A DNA stretch of 64,000 bases, from positions 434,001 to 498,000 of the forward strand of contig OZ037889.1 of NCBI GenBank assembly GCA_964035575.1. Direction: 5' to 3'. Positions 52,398 through 63,507 of this stretch are shown here, one piece after another. The DNA is from Rhynchopus sp. YZ270_cl-10 (lineage: Eukaryota; Euglenozoa; Diplonemea; Diplonemida; Diplonemidae). Both the position numbers and the translations under genes were made by a program. The notes beneath the pieces are model-generated. The model did no database searches. It saw nothing but the letters and a program-made list of their open reading frames with translations, and had not been told where the DNA came from. Each line of letters starts with the position of its first letter. Position 1 is the first letter of the stretch.

Positions 52398-52879
52398 CTT
52401 AGATCACCTTTCCCAAAAAAAAAGACCAAAAAAAAAAAAATAATGCCCGACGAAAAACGCGCGTTGTTTACCTGCAGTGCAAAGGGGTGAGGGTGGGGGT
52501 GGGGTATGCCAGAAAAAAAAATATTGGGTAAAAAAAGGGAATATAGTTGAAGACGTCCCAACATGCTGTGAGATGTGGGAAAACGTATTTTATGAAGTGA
52601 TTTTTTTTTTTTTTTGTTTTTGTTTTTGTATTTGTATTTGTTTTTTTGGTAGAGGAGCACCACACGAGGGTAGGTTTTTGTTCTCAAAAGTATTTGTCAC
52701 ATTTTCAAAAGGTGACAAAGACTACGTCCTGACCACACTACCCCATCACTGAACAGAGTCTGACAGGGATTTGACAATAAAAATCAGGCGACCCTGGTTT
52801 AGAAGATCCATGGGTCCAGGCGATGACAGCTATACTTGCAAAAAAAGGCTGTGGGCCACAGTGTTTTGCGCCAGCCCCG

Positions 52880-53425
52880 TTTTCTTTTCTTTCCCACAAC
52901 CTTCCTTTAACCCCTATAGGGTGAGGTGAGGCGTAGTATTGAAATCGATGTAGGGGGGGGAAAGGGTCAATATTACAAACCCGGATTTTGAGGAAAATTT
53001 TGGCCGAAAATGACGACGATGAGTGGGAGCCTGTGGACGACTACGAGCTGGAACACGCCGAGCCCGCCTCTACAGCCACCGAGCAAATGGTTATCGAGCC
53101 TGCCGAGCCCCCGTCCAGCAACGCTGTCGAGCAGATGGTGCTGGACGAAAGAGTCTGAGGGCTACAGCCCCCCCCCCCCCCCCCCCCCCCCTTCAGAGGG
53201 GCCCCCCTTCTTGAACGTTTCAGGTGAAGGCGCCCCAGTGTCTGGCAGCGCACGAGGAGCGTTTTCGCATACCTGCAGAAGAGCAGAGTGCTGGGCGTGT
53301 TGTAGATTAATTCAGGGTGGAGTTCCAGGAGCGTGGGTCCCCCCCATATACACAGAACACCCCGTTTTTTTTTTTAATTTTCTTTCTGATAGCAAATTGC
53401 TTGTTCTCTTTTGAAGTACGTTTTT
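52880..53425 (+). repeat. Repeat copy carrying a protein-coding fragment (copy 1)
   Basis: Encodes an acidic C-terminal-like stretch ENDDDEWEPVDDYELEHAEP, .., SSNAVEQMVLDERV, then stop. The same DNA, including flanks (ATTGAAATCGATGTRGGGGG before, GGGCGTGTTGTAGATTA and GATAGCAAATTGCTTGTT after), is found inverted at about 56820-57640, inside a 1.7-kb inverted-repeat element. A G/C run (29 C near 53169-53190) interrupts. Probably a captured fragment of a host gene. Family unknown. Confidence 0.7.
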
Positions 53426-54341
53426 TTATTTTTTCTTTTTTTTGCAAACCAGGTGCCCCACCCTTGGGAGACGATAGAGGCATTTTTCTCGAAGCATTCT
53501 TTTCACTACACGAATGCACATCACATGCCGCCCCATCCAAAAGAGAAAAAGAGCAATTTGGCTCGCTGCGTTCCAAATAGGGCAAAGGAAAAAAAAAGAA
53601 AATAACCCTGAACGATGTGATTCTCTCTCTCTCTCTCGTGAGCGCACATCTTTAAAAAAAAAAGGTTGTGATACGGAAAACCTCAGGTTTTGAAAGGTTA
53701 CCTTAAGATATTGAAAAAAGCGAGGGGGAAAGTCGGAAAACCATTGAAACATCAGGCAATGTTTCAAAAACGAAAGTGAAGGCTGACACTGCAAAAACGC
53801 CTCTGGGACGCAGGCAGTGACACTCCACAAAAAAAGGGGGGCTTTTTTTCCAACACCCCCGGGGGGGAGGAGTGTTGAAAAAAAATAAGTCTTTAAAACT
53901 GACCACCCGCAAAGTGAGAGGGTATAGAAAACATTCTATAAAGAAACGTTTAGAAGATGAACCTAAGCCTTCTCATCTGCTTCGTCATCTAGAAAAAAGA
54001 GGTTGGTCGCTGTCGGCATTGAAAGAAAGCTGTTTTTTCTTCTCATGTACTTTCTTTTCAAAAAAAAGAACAAAAAAGAGAAAATTTTGTAAGACGAAAT
54101 ACACCTTTTGTGCACAGATCTTTCAAAAAAAAAAAAAAAAGCTCCCAAAACCAAAGATTTAAAAAAAAAATTATACTAAGCATCTCGAGCTTAGTCACCT
54201 TGAACTCCCCCCCATCCCCATCCCCTTCCTCTCCCCCTCCCCAAAACAGAAAACGCTCAGAAATGGTTTTGAAACTCATAACTTCGCAGAATATTGACGT
54301 TTACGTATTTCCCCCAATCCCTACCTCCCTTTTTTTAAAAA
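53426..54341. other. Intergenic with hairpin repeats
   Basis: No gene seen. Family D at 53778-53830 (GGCTGACACTGCAAAAACGC, CTCTGGGACGCAGGCAGTGA), family A at 53953-53992 and 54163-54205, family A' at 54088-54128, and T/A runs. Confidence 0.6.
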
Positions 54342-56301
54342 CTAATCCACCATGGGTACCCCTGAGGCATCGGAACGAGAGAACATGGAGTTAGAGAGCT
54401 GCGAGGGGTAGGTGCCGGTGGGGGAGGGGGTAGGGGAGGTGGTCTGGTGGCCGTATTGAGCGGGGGAAGAGGGTTGAGACTGGCCGGGGAGCATCACACG
54501 GCTGAAGTCGAAGCCCTTCGCAAACCACCCATCCTGGAGGACGTCTTGGCTCACAGGGCGGAGGTCGGGGTTCTTTGTTAACAACTTCCAGATCAACTCC
54601 CGCGAACCCTCAGTCAGCTCCGGAGCCTCCTCGGGGTCCTGCGTCTGCAACCGTCTTAGTATGCTCTTCGGCTTCGACCCCCTGAAAGGCAGATGCCCCA
54701 CCAGCATGTGGTACAACACAACTCCACAAGACCAAATATCCGCCTTGAACCCATTGTACCCCATCTGCTCGTCGCTTATCACCTCAGGTGCGATGTAGTG
54801 AGGGGTGCCGCAGATTGTCTGATAGGTGTGTTGTGACAGAGGGAAGAAAAATGGAAAACTATAAACAAAAGTCCCAAGGCTATATTTGGCTAAAACTCCC
54901 AATTTAAGTTACAACCTAATCCAATAAACGTTTAGTAAAAGGATGGAAGGTTAAAAGTCTGAACCATATATCTGCGATAAAATTGGAAAGAGGAATACGT
55001 TGCGGTGTTCCAGAAGGGGGTGCATATGGGGTGTTTATGTGGTTTCATGAACATCATTTTCGTTGAAAAGTGAAAAATAGAGCTGGGGCATACCCGCAAA
55101 CGGAGGGAGTACGACACCGTGCCCGCTTCGTTGATTTTTTGAAGATTGCTGAGCCCGAAGTCCGTGACCTTGAGCACTCCTTCCTCGCTGAGGATGATGT
55201 TCTCCGGCTTGATGTCGCGGTGGGCCACTAGGCGCGAGTGGCAGTAGATGACTGCACTCATGAGCTGCTGGAAGTAGTTGCGTGCCTTGTCCTCGGGGAG
55301 CTTCCCCTCCTCCTTGATCTTGTAGAAGAGCTCGCCGCCCTGTGTGTGTTGTGTTATGTGTAGAAGACAAAGAGACAAAGGAGACGACCAACCTTGGGGG
55401 TTGGAAAAGGAGGGTTTTTAGAGAGAAAGGAGAAGTCGAAAGTGCAAACACATCACCGTTCATCGGCGAACGCAAAGGGTACTGCTTCTCCTGCGGGTTA
55501 TCAAAACCCCAGAGAGAAAAAATGCACACGTATGGGGGGGGAAAGGGGGGTGGTGCGTTTTTTGCGTACCTTAACAATCTCCATGACAAGGTAGATGTTG
55601 TTGTCGGTCTGCAGGATCTCCTTCAGCTCCACGATGTTCGGGTGGCCGCGGAGGCACTTCATAACGCCTATCTCTCGGTAGAGCAGCTCCTTTCCGGAAG
55701 GGTTCTTCAGGAGCTCCTGTGTGATGTGTAGGTAGTATTCACATTATTTGAGACAATTTTTAAGAGAGTCCATCTCAGGCAAGACATACCTCCTTCTGAA
55801 TGCACTTCACAGCGTATTCAATGCTGGTTTTCATGGACACTCCACGGTAGACCTCTGTGGTGATGGCAAGGGGGGTTTTTAAAAAAAGTTGACATGAAAT
55901 ACAAAGCCCTCTTCTGACAGTGTAGCTTGGTACAATGACCGGCTGTATCGGGGGTGGACACCCAACCATGCATTCCTACATCTATTTCGTGTAAAAAAAA
56001 ACTGCAGACAGAAGAATTGCTACATACTTGCATATGAACCCTCTCCCAAAACACCAACAAGTTGATATGACCCTATGCTCTTACCCTTCCGCGCAGGTGC
56101 TTGTGAATCATTCAAAGGCCGCGGCTGATCTGGGAGTTCTGAGTTCTGTGTGTGTGCCGATCCGACTGGCACACCCGAGCTGGACGCTCTGGATGACGGA
56201 CGGTGTCTTGAATCCGTGGACATTTGTCTGAAGGCGTCGTGAGCCTTCGTATCAACTAACGCAGCCACTCTGCCTGCCGGTGGCGAGATGCGTTGCTCCA
56301 A
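54342..56301 (-). CDS. SNF1/CAMK-type serine/threonine kinase, 5 exons
   Basis: Exons 56301-56028, 55854-55790, 55716-55570, 55339-55094 and 54818-54342 join in frame to about 402 residues. Donors GTATGT, GTATGT, GTACGC, GTATGC; introns 173, 73, 230 and 275 nt. N-terminal 75 residues are Ser/Pro-rich. Kinase domain: [30 protein letters not shown] (ATP Lys), [99 protein letters not shown], and [15 protein letters not shown]. The order is standard, and CAMK/SNF1-like features ([20 protein letters not shown]) are clear. The C-terminus is Ser/Pro/Thr-rich without an AMPK regulatory domain. Intron 1 carries a family C repeat and intron 3 a family D repeat. Its exon count is unusual here. Confidence 0.92.
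55427..55520 (+). repeat. Dispersed repeat, family D, inside an intron
   Basis: GAAGTCGAAAGTGCAAACAC, ATCACCGTTCATCGGCGAAC, GCAAAGG, then CTGCGGGTTATCAAAACCCC. It lies in intron 3 of the kinase gene. Confidence 0.75.
55888..55992 (+). repeat. Dispersed repeat, family C, inside an intron
   Basis: GTTGACATGAAATACAAAGC, CCTCTTCTGACAGTGTAGCT, TGGTACAATGACCGGCTGTA, TCGGGGGTGGACACCCAACC, .., TCTATTTCGTG. It lies in intron 1 of the kinase gene. Confidence 0.85.
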
Positions 56302-56560
56302 GGGGCAGCGAGGTTCGTTAGTATGATGGGAAAAGGGGGGGATGTATGTGTGCTGTGTGTTCTCTTTGTGTAGTGATGTGGTGGTAAGGGGGCTGGGTTT
56401 GGGTCAACAGGGCTTTATATGGCCCCCAGTGTGAGGCGTTTCAGAATACAGTTGAGTTATAAGGAATGTGTCCTGACACTGCTTGAAAAAGGGGGGACGC
56501 TTTAATATGCCACTCACTATTTACCACAATACAAAATAACGCGTTTTTTTGTTTATTCCC
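56302..56560. other. Upstream flank of the kinase gene
   Basis: Low-complexity 5' flank. No further feature recognised. Confidence 0.4.
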
Positions 56561-58246
56561 TATATACATACTTGGACCGCCCGAAATATATTTCGGGCGA
56601 ATTCGGGCGGATTTTTCGGGCGCGGATCCCGAGCGCCCGAAATGTGCCCGAAATATATTTCGGGCGTTTTAAAGGGAATTTATACGTAATTCGGGCGAAT
56701 TCGGGCGCATTTCGGGCGATTTCGGGCAGATTCGGGCGCACAACCAGTATCTTATGTGTGCTGGGAAGCATGCTATCAGTGTAAAAATCTAACGCTTTAT
56801 TTGAAAGATTGGCACAAAATTTGTTCAAAGAAAAAACAAGTAATTGCTATCGGAAAAAAAACGGGGTGTGATGTGGAACTCCATCCTGTAGAAATAATCT
56901 ACAACACGCCCACAATTCTGCTCTTCTGCAGGTATGCTAACGCTCTTCGTACGCTGCCAGACCCACTGGGACGCCAGCATCTGAAACGTTCAAGAAGGGG
57001 GGCTGTCCTCTTCGTCCAGCACCATCTGCTCGATAGCGTTGTTGGACGTCGGCTCGGCAGGCTCGGCGTGGTCCAGCTCGTTTTTGCCCACAGGCTCCCC
57101 ACATTGTCGTCGTCGTTGGAGCAGTGCGGAAGGAACACAGAATGCACAGACTACAACACATCCATCACACCAGGCGCATCAGCACCTCCAGCAAATCGCC
57201 AGGATGCTACGGTGGTTTCGAAAATCGCGCGGAGTTTTCCACAGCACACCCCGCTTTTTTCTTAGCAATTACTTGTCCTTGTTGTTATGGTTGTTTTCAA
57301 CCACCTTCCTTCAACCCTTGTAGGATCAGTTGTTATTTTTTTTCGCGAAAACATGAAATTACACATTTCAAGAGAACAAATTAAAAAGGGTCCTTATTTG
57401 CGTTTTTGGGATTCACCCGTGCAGTGGTGGGGTCAATCTCGAAAATTGGACAATTTTTTGACCACTTAAATTTTGAGAAATATGAGCCCGGTTCCTTATA
57501 CGTGGGGCCCATTTTCGGCTAAAATTTTCCTCAAAATCTGGTTTTGTAAAATTGACCCTTTACTCCCCCCCCACATCGATTTCAATACTATACCTTACTT
57601 CACCTACGGTTGCCCTTACAGGGGGGGTGAAGGAAGGTAAGTTGAAAATTGAGCAAAAATTCCTAGTAGAACCCAACTTATATGAGTGCAGCTCTGTAGC
57701 AGCCACGTATAAAACCGATTTCCCTAACAATTTACACTAAAATACTACTAAAAACGTAAAAAGGCGATTTTTCACGTTTTTGGGCATCTCCTGAGCAACT
57801 ACAGGCCCGAAACACCCCGAGAATGGGTCAGAACCACCCTGTGACCCGAAAATTCACAAAAATTCACCCTGAAATACGAAAAGATAGTGAAAACCCGGTT
57901 GATAGTGTGTTTTGGGTAGGAATAAGCAAATGATAGTCAGAAAACCCGTGACTTGGTGGTGATTCTCACGGGCCTCCAAAGTGCACTCAGGTGTACAAAA
58001 GTTTTCGATTCTTGCTTATTTTGACAGATTTGGCATCAAATATTTCCAAATATAAAAAGTTTTTTTGCGAAAATGAGTAGAACTCTACCTAGTCGGTTTT
58101 CACTACGGAAAAAGCGCCCGAATTCGCCCGAAATCTGCATTTCGGGCGATTTCGGGCGCACAAAATCGCCCGAAATCCGCCCCTAATTCGCCCGAAATCG
58201 CCCGAAATGCCCGAAATATATTTCGGGCGGTCCAAGTATGTATATA
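56561..58246. mobile_element. 1.7-kb inverted-repeat element with subterminal CGGGCG arrays
   Basis: Ends TATATACATACTTGGACCGC.. and ..GCGGTCCAAGTATGTATATA pair perfectly and run into CCGAAATATATTTCGGGCG on both sides. The first 180 bp and last 140 bp are arrays of the unit TTCGGGCG(A/C) in both directions, as in transposase-binding subterminal regions. The target duplication is unclear (TA possible). The middle holds copy 2 of the coding fragment of 52880-53425 (about 56820-57640, inverted, with an insertion of about 350 bp) and a 100-bp part related to 35990-36105. No transposase recognised. Gene-fragment capture resembles Pack-type elements (inference). Confidence 0.75.
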
Positions 58247-58337
58247 GGTGGTATCCTCGGGGAAGATGGTGCCACGTAGTATCACGCAATCAGCGTCTAG
58301 CATGATATCTCACGTGGGCTAGGGAAGTGGTCAAAAC

Positions 58338-59241
58338 CAGGGTCCTAGCTCAGTAGAACGGAAAAGGTGGCCCACCTTTTCCGTTGTTTTTTTTTTTTTT
58401 TTTGGGTTTTTTTTACACGGTGCAAAAAACCGGTTGGCCAAGGAGGTCCTCAGTGTCGTCAGCCAGTCCCCTTTGCTGTTAAAAACAGCGACTTGGCGTG
58501 GTCAATTTTTCCGCGCGAACAGGGATTACGCTCCACGTGTGGAACGTATGGAAATCCATACGTGAATTGTTTTTGAAAAGGTGGAATCCATACGTGTCCA
58601 TACGTAGGTAATTTGGGTTTTGGATTGGGGCTGGGGTAGGTGAGGAGTGGGGCTCCGCCCCCACCTCTCACCTACCCCCTACAGAATTCTATTTGTAGGA
58701 GACAATTTTCTATTTTACCGGAAAAGGAGCATGCAGCATGGCGAAAGAAAAAAGTAGCGTACCGTGCGCCTGCGGCGCTAGATTGCAATACACCCTTCCC
58801 ATGACATAATAGGCAATTTTAAGCGCAATTTTTAGAAATGTTGCGTACCATGGCTTCGCCAGAAACTTTCGTTTTAGCAAAATATGGAAGTAAAGTTTAC
58901 GGAACTGGACCATAGTTACCAACGAAAGTGCCATTTTATGTCAAGATTTTTTAAAAATGTTGCGTGCCGTGGCTTCGCCAGGAACATTTGGATGCCATGA
59001 CTGATGATTTCTCCAGTTCTTCGAACTTTCACAACCCTTCTCAACCAACTTTGTCAGGGAGAGCGCGCGCGAAGCGCGCGCGGTTTTTAATTGTTTTTGC
59101 TTAGAATTGTACGTGTTGAAAATCCATACGTACTTTTTTTATTTTTGGGGGAGCTGCGTAATCCCTGCGCGCGAAGCGCAGAAAAATTTTTTTGAGCCAC
59201 CTTTTCCGTTTTTTTTTTTTTTCTTCTGAGCTAGAACCCTG
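58338..59241. mobile_element. hAT-like element hosting another hAT-like element
   Basis: Ends CAGGGTCCTAGCTCAG and CTGAGCTAGAACCCTG (one mismatch), followed inward by GAACGGAAAAGGTGG / CCACCTTTTCCGTT. Flanks match as TCAAAAC (58331-58337, 59242-59248), or GTCAAAAC if the last G is shared. Without the inner element the original was about 248 bp. No coding capacity. Confidence 0.85.
58520..59167 (-). mobile_element. hAT-like non-autonomous element, copy 2, nested
   Basis: 648 bp with ends CAGGGATTACGC / GCGTAATCCCTG and a perfect 8-bp duplication CGCGCGAA (58512-58519, 59168-59175). Inverted relative to the copy at 48584-49247, from which it differs at scattered bases and by about 16 bp, partly one CGTATGGACA-type unit. 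It was inserted into the 248-bp element. Confidence 0.95.
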
Positions 59242-60028
59242 TCAAAACACTGTTATAAAGTTTTTTTTTCCCCCGATAAATTGTTGGAGTAGTGTAATTG
59301 CCTCGGTTGTGTTGCCACAGTTGTGCAATCTCCACTGTCTTTTTCAATGCTTGGGTAAAAACAGTACGATGCAATAGTGCCGCAGAAGGGCAGCTGCCCC
59401 CGAATTCCGCAACCCTGCTCAACTTTGGAGTTCGACGGCAACAAATGTTCTGCGCCTGGTTTGTGTCGGGTACAAAAAAAAGAAGGGGGAAATAGAAACT
59501 TAACACTCATCACACGATAAAACCCATGGGAGACAGGTTGTGGTGCAACGCACACACCTCGACCTGTTTGGTGAGGAGTGGCTCTGCAGCGCAGTTCGTC
59601 CCCAGAACCGCAAGTGTGTTCAAAATGCTTTGTTTCTATTTCCCTTCATTTCATGAGGTGACACAAAAAAAAAAAAACGCTGTTAACAACCTGGTCTCCT
59701 TCAGCTGTGAAAAGGTTAGAGTTAAAGTACACAGCAACACATCAGGGTAAAGACGACGGTTTCGTCTCCTCTTGACTAGAGAAGGGCCTGTGTGCGAGGT
59801 CAATCCAGAAAAAGAAAAACAAAAATAAAGTCCGTGTGGAAAAAGTTGGGTTCGACTTCCCATTTACGAAAAAGTAGTTCTGTGTTGTGGTGGATATTGG
59901 CACGCTTGGCAACTTTGGGACGGCAGTGTCGCGGGTCGAGGGTGGCAAAGAAGCTTTTGAAAGGATGAATATGCCTCTCGTGCACACATCTAAGAATATC
60001 TCTCCCCATATATGAATCATGTGTAAGT
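59242..60028. other. Intergenic
   Basis: No gene seen. A hairpin GGGCAGCTGCCC near 59388-59399 and an A' hairpin repeat at 59958-59992 (GGATGAATATGCCTCTCGTG, CACACATCT). Confidence 0.5.
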
Positions 60029-61930
60029 TCACCACCGGCAGTCAGCTCTGAAACGTTGACCACGAGTAGGTGCATCCCTTCGCACAGTCCTTGTCTCGCG
60101 ATAATCATCGGACTCAGAATCCTCAGATTCGTCTGAGTCTGAAGAATCACCAGAGGTGCACACATTATTGCAGCGCTGTGCATGTGGGTTGGCTGCACGT
60201 TCTTTTGCTGCACGTTCCTTTGCTGCGACACGTTCCTTGGCCGCTGCACGTTCCTTTGCTGCTGCACGTTGGTTCTGTACATACGGTGACAGCCCGAGGT
60301 GGGATCCGTACTTTGCAAGACACTTCTCTATGAACGCCATGTCAATATCATTGCTTGCGTGCACAAGCGCAGCCCGATTGTGCACCAGCAAGCGCTTCAT
60401 GAAGTCTGTGTCCGACCGCAGAGACGCTGATGCATACTGCAGGTTGCTTATCCTCTCCGTCGCACACTCAAACATGAAGCTTTTATCTGCACGCAGTCTG
60501 GAGGACGCACACTGCAGGATCGAAGGGCAAATCCGCATGCCTTTCAACATGAGCTCCTTGTTGTCGCGCAGTGTGGGGTCTGCGTACCGCACTGCTGTGG
60601 CGTGCTTCTGCATGGCTTTCGACACCAGCTTCTTGTCTGCCCTCAGTTCGTCAGACGCGTACTGCAACAGCGAAGACTTCCACGTCCTGCTCTCGATGGC
60701 CAACATCACAATCTTCCGACTTGAGCGGATCACGTCTGATGCGTGCTGCAGGAGACCTGCGTCCCTCTTGATGGGACCTGCCATCACATCGATGCATGAC
60801 AGCAGTGGCTCTGCTACGTGCCGCAGGTATGCATTGTCCCACGTCTCGCTGCGCGTGGCAGCCAGCACAGCCTTCTTGTCTCCCTTTATCGTCTCGGGTG
60901 CATACTGAAGGGACTCTGCATTGCGTGGTATTTGAGCCAGCATGAACTCTGTGTCACCGCACAACTCAGGCAGGTAGCGCAAACTGTGTACGTCTTTCCG
61001 CACTGCCGTCTTAGATGCCTCAATATTATCCAGAAGCAACGCAAGAGAAGACTCCCACTGTCTGCTCCGCACTGCAGCATAAACTACCTTCACGTTGCTG
61101 CGAAGGTGGCGTACGGAATCATCCCGCAGGCAGCACGCGTCTCTCGACACCACAGGAATCATAACCCTGAGGTCCGACCGAAGCGACAGAGGCACCTCGG
61201 CCATGCCGGTGGCTGACGGCGTTGCTTCGACGTGAGCGCGCACCACCTCCCAGTGGTTCTGCATCGCAGTCGAGGCGTACTGCATGCAAGAAGGGTTCGT
61301 CGTCACGTACTGCAGAACTGTGTGCAATGTACCCCGCACCGAGAGTGGCAGCAAGAGAAACATTGCCTTAGACCAATTCGAATTGCTCCCAGTAGTGCGC
61401 ACAACATCTAAGTCACACTGCATGGCTGGCGAGATGTGTTGGAAGTATGAGATATTCCAGCGTGTGCTGCGCACAGCGGACAGTACCACATACTTCGCAT
61501 GCTTTGCCGCACCTTGCAGGTGTTCTATGTGTCGTGGCTGCTCTGCAACAACACGTAGCATGAACATACTGTCTGCAAACAGAGGTGTCAAAGTAGCAAC
61601 AGCACTGGCATCACCATCACGCATAAGCACATCATACACAAAGTCCTTATCAGTCCACAGCTCAGACGGTGCCTCGCGCACATCCACACCTTTCTTCAGC
61701 CAATACCTTCGCAGCGTCGCTGTATCGAGCTGAAATTCGATGTCGAGCACAGACCCCTCCACAAGATCTGTGCAGCAGCAGAGCTCCTCCTCAGGCAGCC
61801 GCACCCCCTCCAAGAGCAGCGCCTGCACCGCCAACCCTGTTTCCTGCACCACCTTCTGCTTCAGGTGCGATACGTAGTCGTTCATGCCCACTTCGATCAC
61901 GCAGTCTGGGTCACGGATGAACACCTCCAT
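60029..61930 (-). CDS. Ubiquitin-like plus DUF4116 repeat protein
   Basis: 633 residues from the ATG at 61930 (MEVFIRDPDCVIEVGMNDYV), with acceptor CTTTCCACCACGCAAG right before it. Residues 1-75 look ubiquitin-like (HLKQKVVQETGLAVQALLLE, GVRLPEEELCCCTDLVEGSV). From about 90 to 560 there are many 40-50 residue DUF4116 repeats, with recurring patterns such as LRYLPELCGDTEFMLAQIPR, LQYAPETIKGDKKAVLAATR and LQYASDELRADKKLVSKAMQ. The C-terminal 80 residues have Ala-Lys-Glu-Arg repeats (AAAKERAAAKERVAAKERAA) and an acidic Ser/Asp stretch. DUF4116 proteins are frequent in protists and giant viruses but the function is unknown; the DUF4116 fold probably mediates protein contacts (inference). Confidence 0.85.
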   Translation of the reverse strand: MEVFIRDPDCVIEVGMNDYVSHLKQKVVQETGLAVQALLLEGVRLPEEELCCCTDLVEGSVLDIEFQLDTATLRRYWLKKGVDVREAPSELWTDKDFVYDVLMRDGDASAVATLTPLFADSMFMLRVVAEQPRHIEHLQGAAKHAKYVVLSAVRSTRWNISYFQHISPAMQCDLDVVRTTGSNSNWSKAMFLLLPLSVRGTLHTVLQYVTTNPSCMQYASTAMQNHWEVVRAHVEATPSATGMAEVPLSLRSDLRVMIPVVSRDACCLRDDSVRHLRSNVKVVYAAVRSRQWESSLALLLDNIEASKTAVRKDVHSLRYLPELCGDTEFMLAQIPRNAESLQYAPETIKGDKKAVLAATRSETWDNAYLRHVAEPLLSCIDVMAGPIKRDAGLLQHASDVIRSSRKIVMLAIESRTWKSSLLQYASDELRADKKLVSKAMQKHATAVRYADPTLRDNKELMLKGMRICPSILQCASSRLRADKSFMFECATERISNLQYASASLRSDTDFMKRLLVHNRAALVHASNDIDMAFIEKCLAKYGSHLGLSPYVQNQRAAAKERAAAKERVAAKERAAKERAANPHAQRCNNVCTSGDSSDSDESEDSESDDYRETRTVRRDAPTRGQRFRADCRW

Positions 61931-63473
61931 CTTGCGTGGTGGAAAGAGGAAGGAGGAAGGAGGAAGGGTGTAGGGATAGCCCTGGTGTGTGTGGTGTTGC
62001 AGTAGCATGAGGTGCGAGAACAAGACGCAGGTATTTTGTGACAGGAACACTTTTAGTTTAGGGACATCACAGAAAAAACTGAAAACTGGGTATCATTACG
62101 CCTATAAACACCTACGGGAACGCAGGCACTTGACACTTGGGAGGTGGAAAGAGAAAAAAGGGGGAGGTGAGGGAAGTTCATTTTTTTCTCATCTACTTTA
62201 GATCGGGGAAATAAAACTTTCTTATTATTAGCGAGTGGGGGAAAAGGGAGGTCAGGGGGGGGCTTGGTGTATTTCTAGAGCACAGCAAAGAAGTGGGGGA
62301 AAAAAACAGATAGAAAAATACCTTTGAAGAAGAGGTGCAATTTTTCATCAATCTAATTTTTTTTTAAAAACCCCGTTTTGTACAAGGTTCTTCTGTGGTT
62401 AAAATGGTTTAAATTGGAAGAAAAAAAAGAAAAAAAAAAGGGGGCGAATTTTGATAATGCTTACAAAAACCGCCCTCGTGATCCGGAGGAGAAAAAAAAT
62501 ACCCAGAAAGGCACTGGGTTGTCCTTTTAAAAATAAGGTCTTGGCGCCAAAATGTGAAGTTTTTTTTCGGGTCTTTTGTGCGCTCAAAGCCGGAAAACAA
62601 AAAGGGTGAACGAAAAGGTGAAAAAAAAATGTGTTCAACTGAAGTATAGTTGTTGTGGTTAATTGAGTACTCAAAGAAACAAGCACGCTTCTTGTCTTTT
62701 TCAATCCGTTTTGTTTGCTCGCAGCGCTGCCTCTAATCTTATTAGAATTGACAACAAATTGTTTTATCAAAAAAAATTGATACCACCTTTGTGATCTCCA
62801 CGCGATTTTGGACATTTTATTCTAAAAAAATAAAAATAAAAGCAACCTAGGCCCATGGCGTTTTGGTTTCCCATCGCTAAAATAATAATAATAATAATAA
62901 TAAAAACTGCGGAAGTTGGGAGAGAGGGTATGGGATATAGAGGTGGGTCGTACAAAGGGAGGGGGGAGGTGGGAGGGAGAGAAGAGCAAAAATAAATAAA
63001 AAATATATCATATACTTTCAATTCAGGAGAAAATAGAAAGCATCTGAGAGGGGGGTTTGAAAAATGTTTTTTTTTTTTTGAAAACTTGGTTGTTTTAGTG
63101 TAGACACCCGAGGATGAACTCCACTATAATTTTTTTGTTTGTTTTGAAAGTGCTTTGTGCTCTGTTTATTTTTGATTAGTGACATCTGAGAGGGGGTGTT
63201 TGAATGGGGTTTTTTTTTTATGAAATTCTCGTTGTTTTTTGCTTTGTGCTCTTGTTTTGTTTTTTGCTTTTTGTTTTTTTTGTTTTTTTTTGTTGTATCG
63301 ACAATCACCGCAAGCCTAGCTCAGTCACCTTAAAAACAAAGAAAAAGGTCTTATAAAGATGGGCGCCTAACCTAAGCCTCGCGTGCTTAGCCACCAAACA
63401 AAATGTGAATTTGTCAGGGGGTATTGCTGCGTAGCACTATACAAAGCGAAGTTGAAAAAATTTAAAAAAAAAA

Positions 63474-63507
63474 GGGGGGGGGGGGGGGGGGAAACATCCC
63501 CCCCCCC
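63474..63507 (+). repeat. G run and C run, hairpin-prone
   Basis: 18 G, AAACAT, 10 C. It could fold as a G/C hairpin. Probably slippage. Confidence 0.9.

Noticed and set aside
52762-52796. CAGGG .. CCCTG pair as another small hAT-like element
   Set aside because: Only 35 bp apart and no matching flanking octamers.
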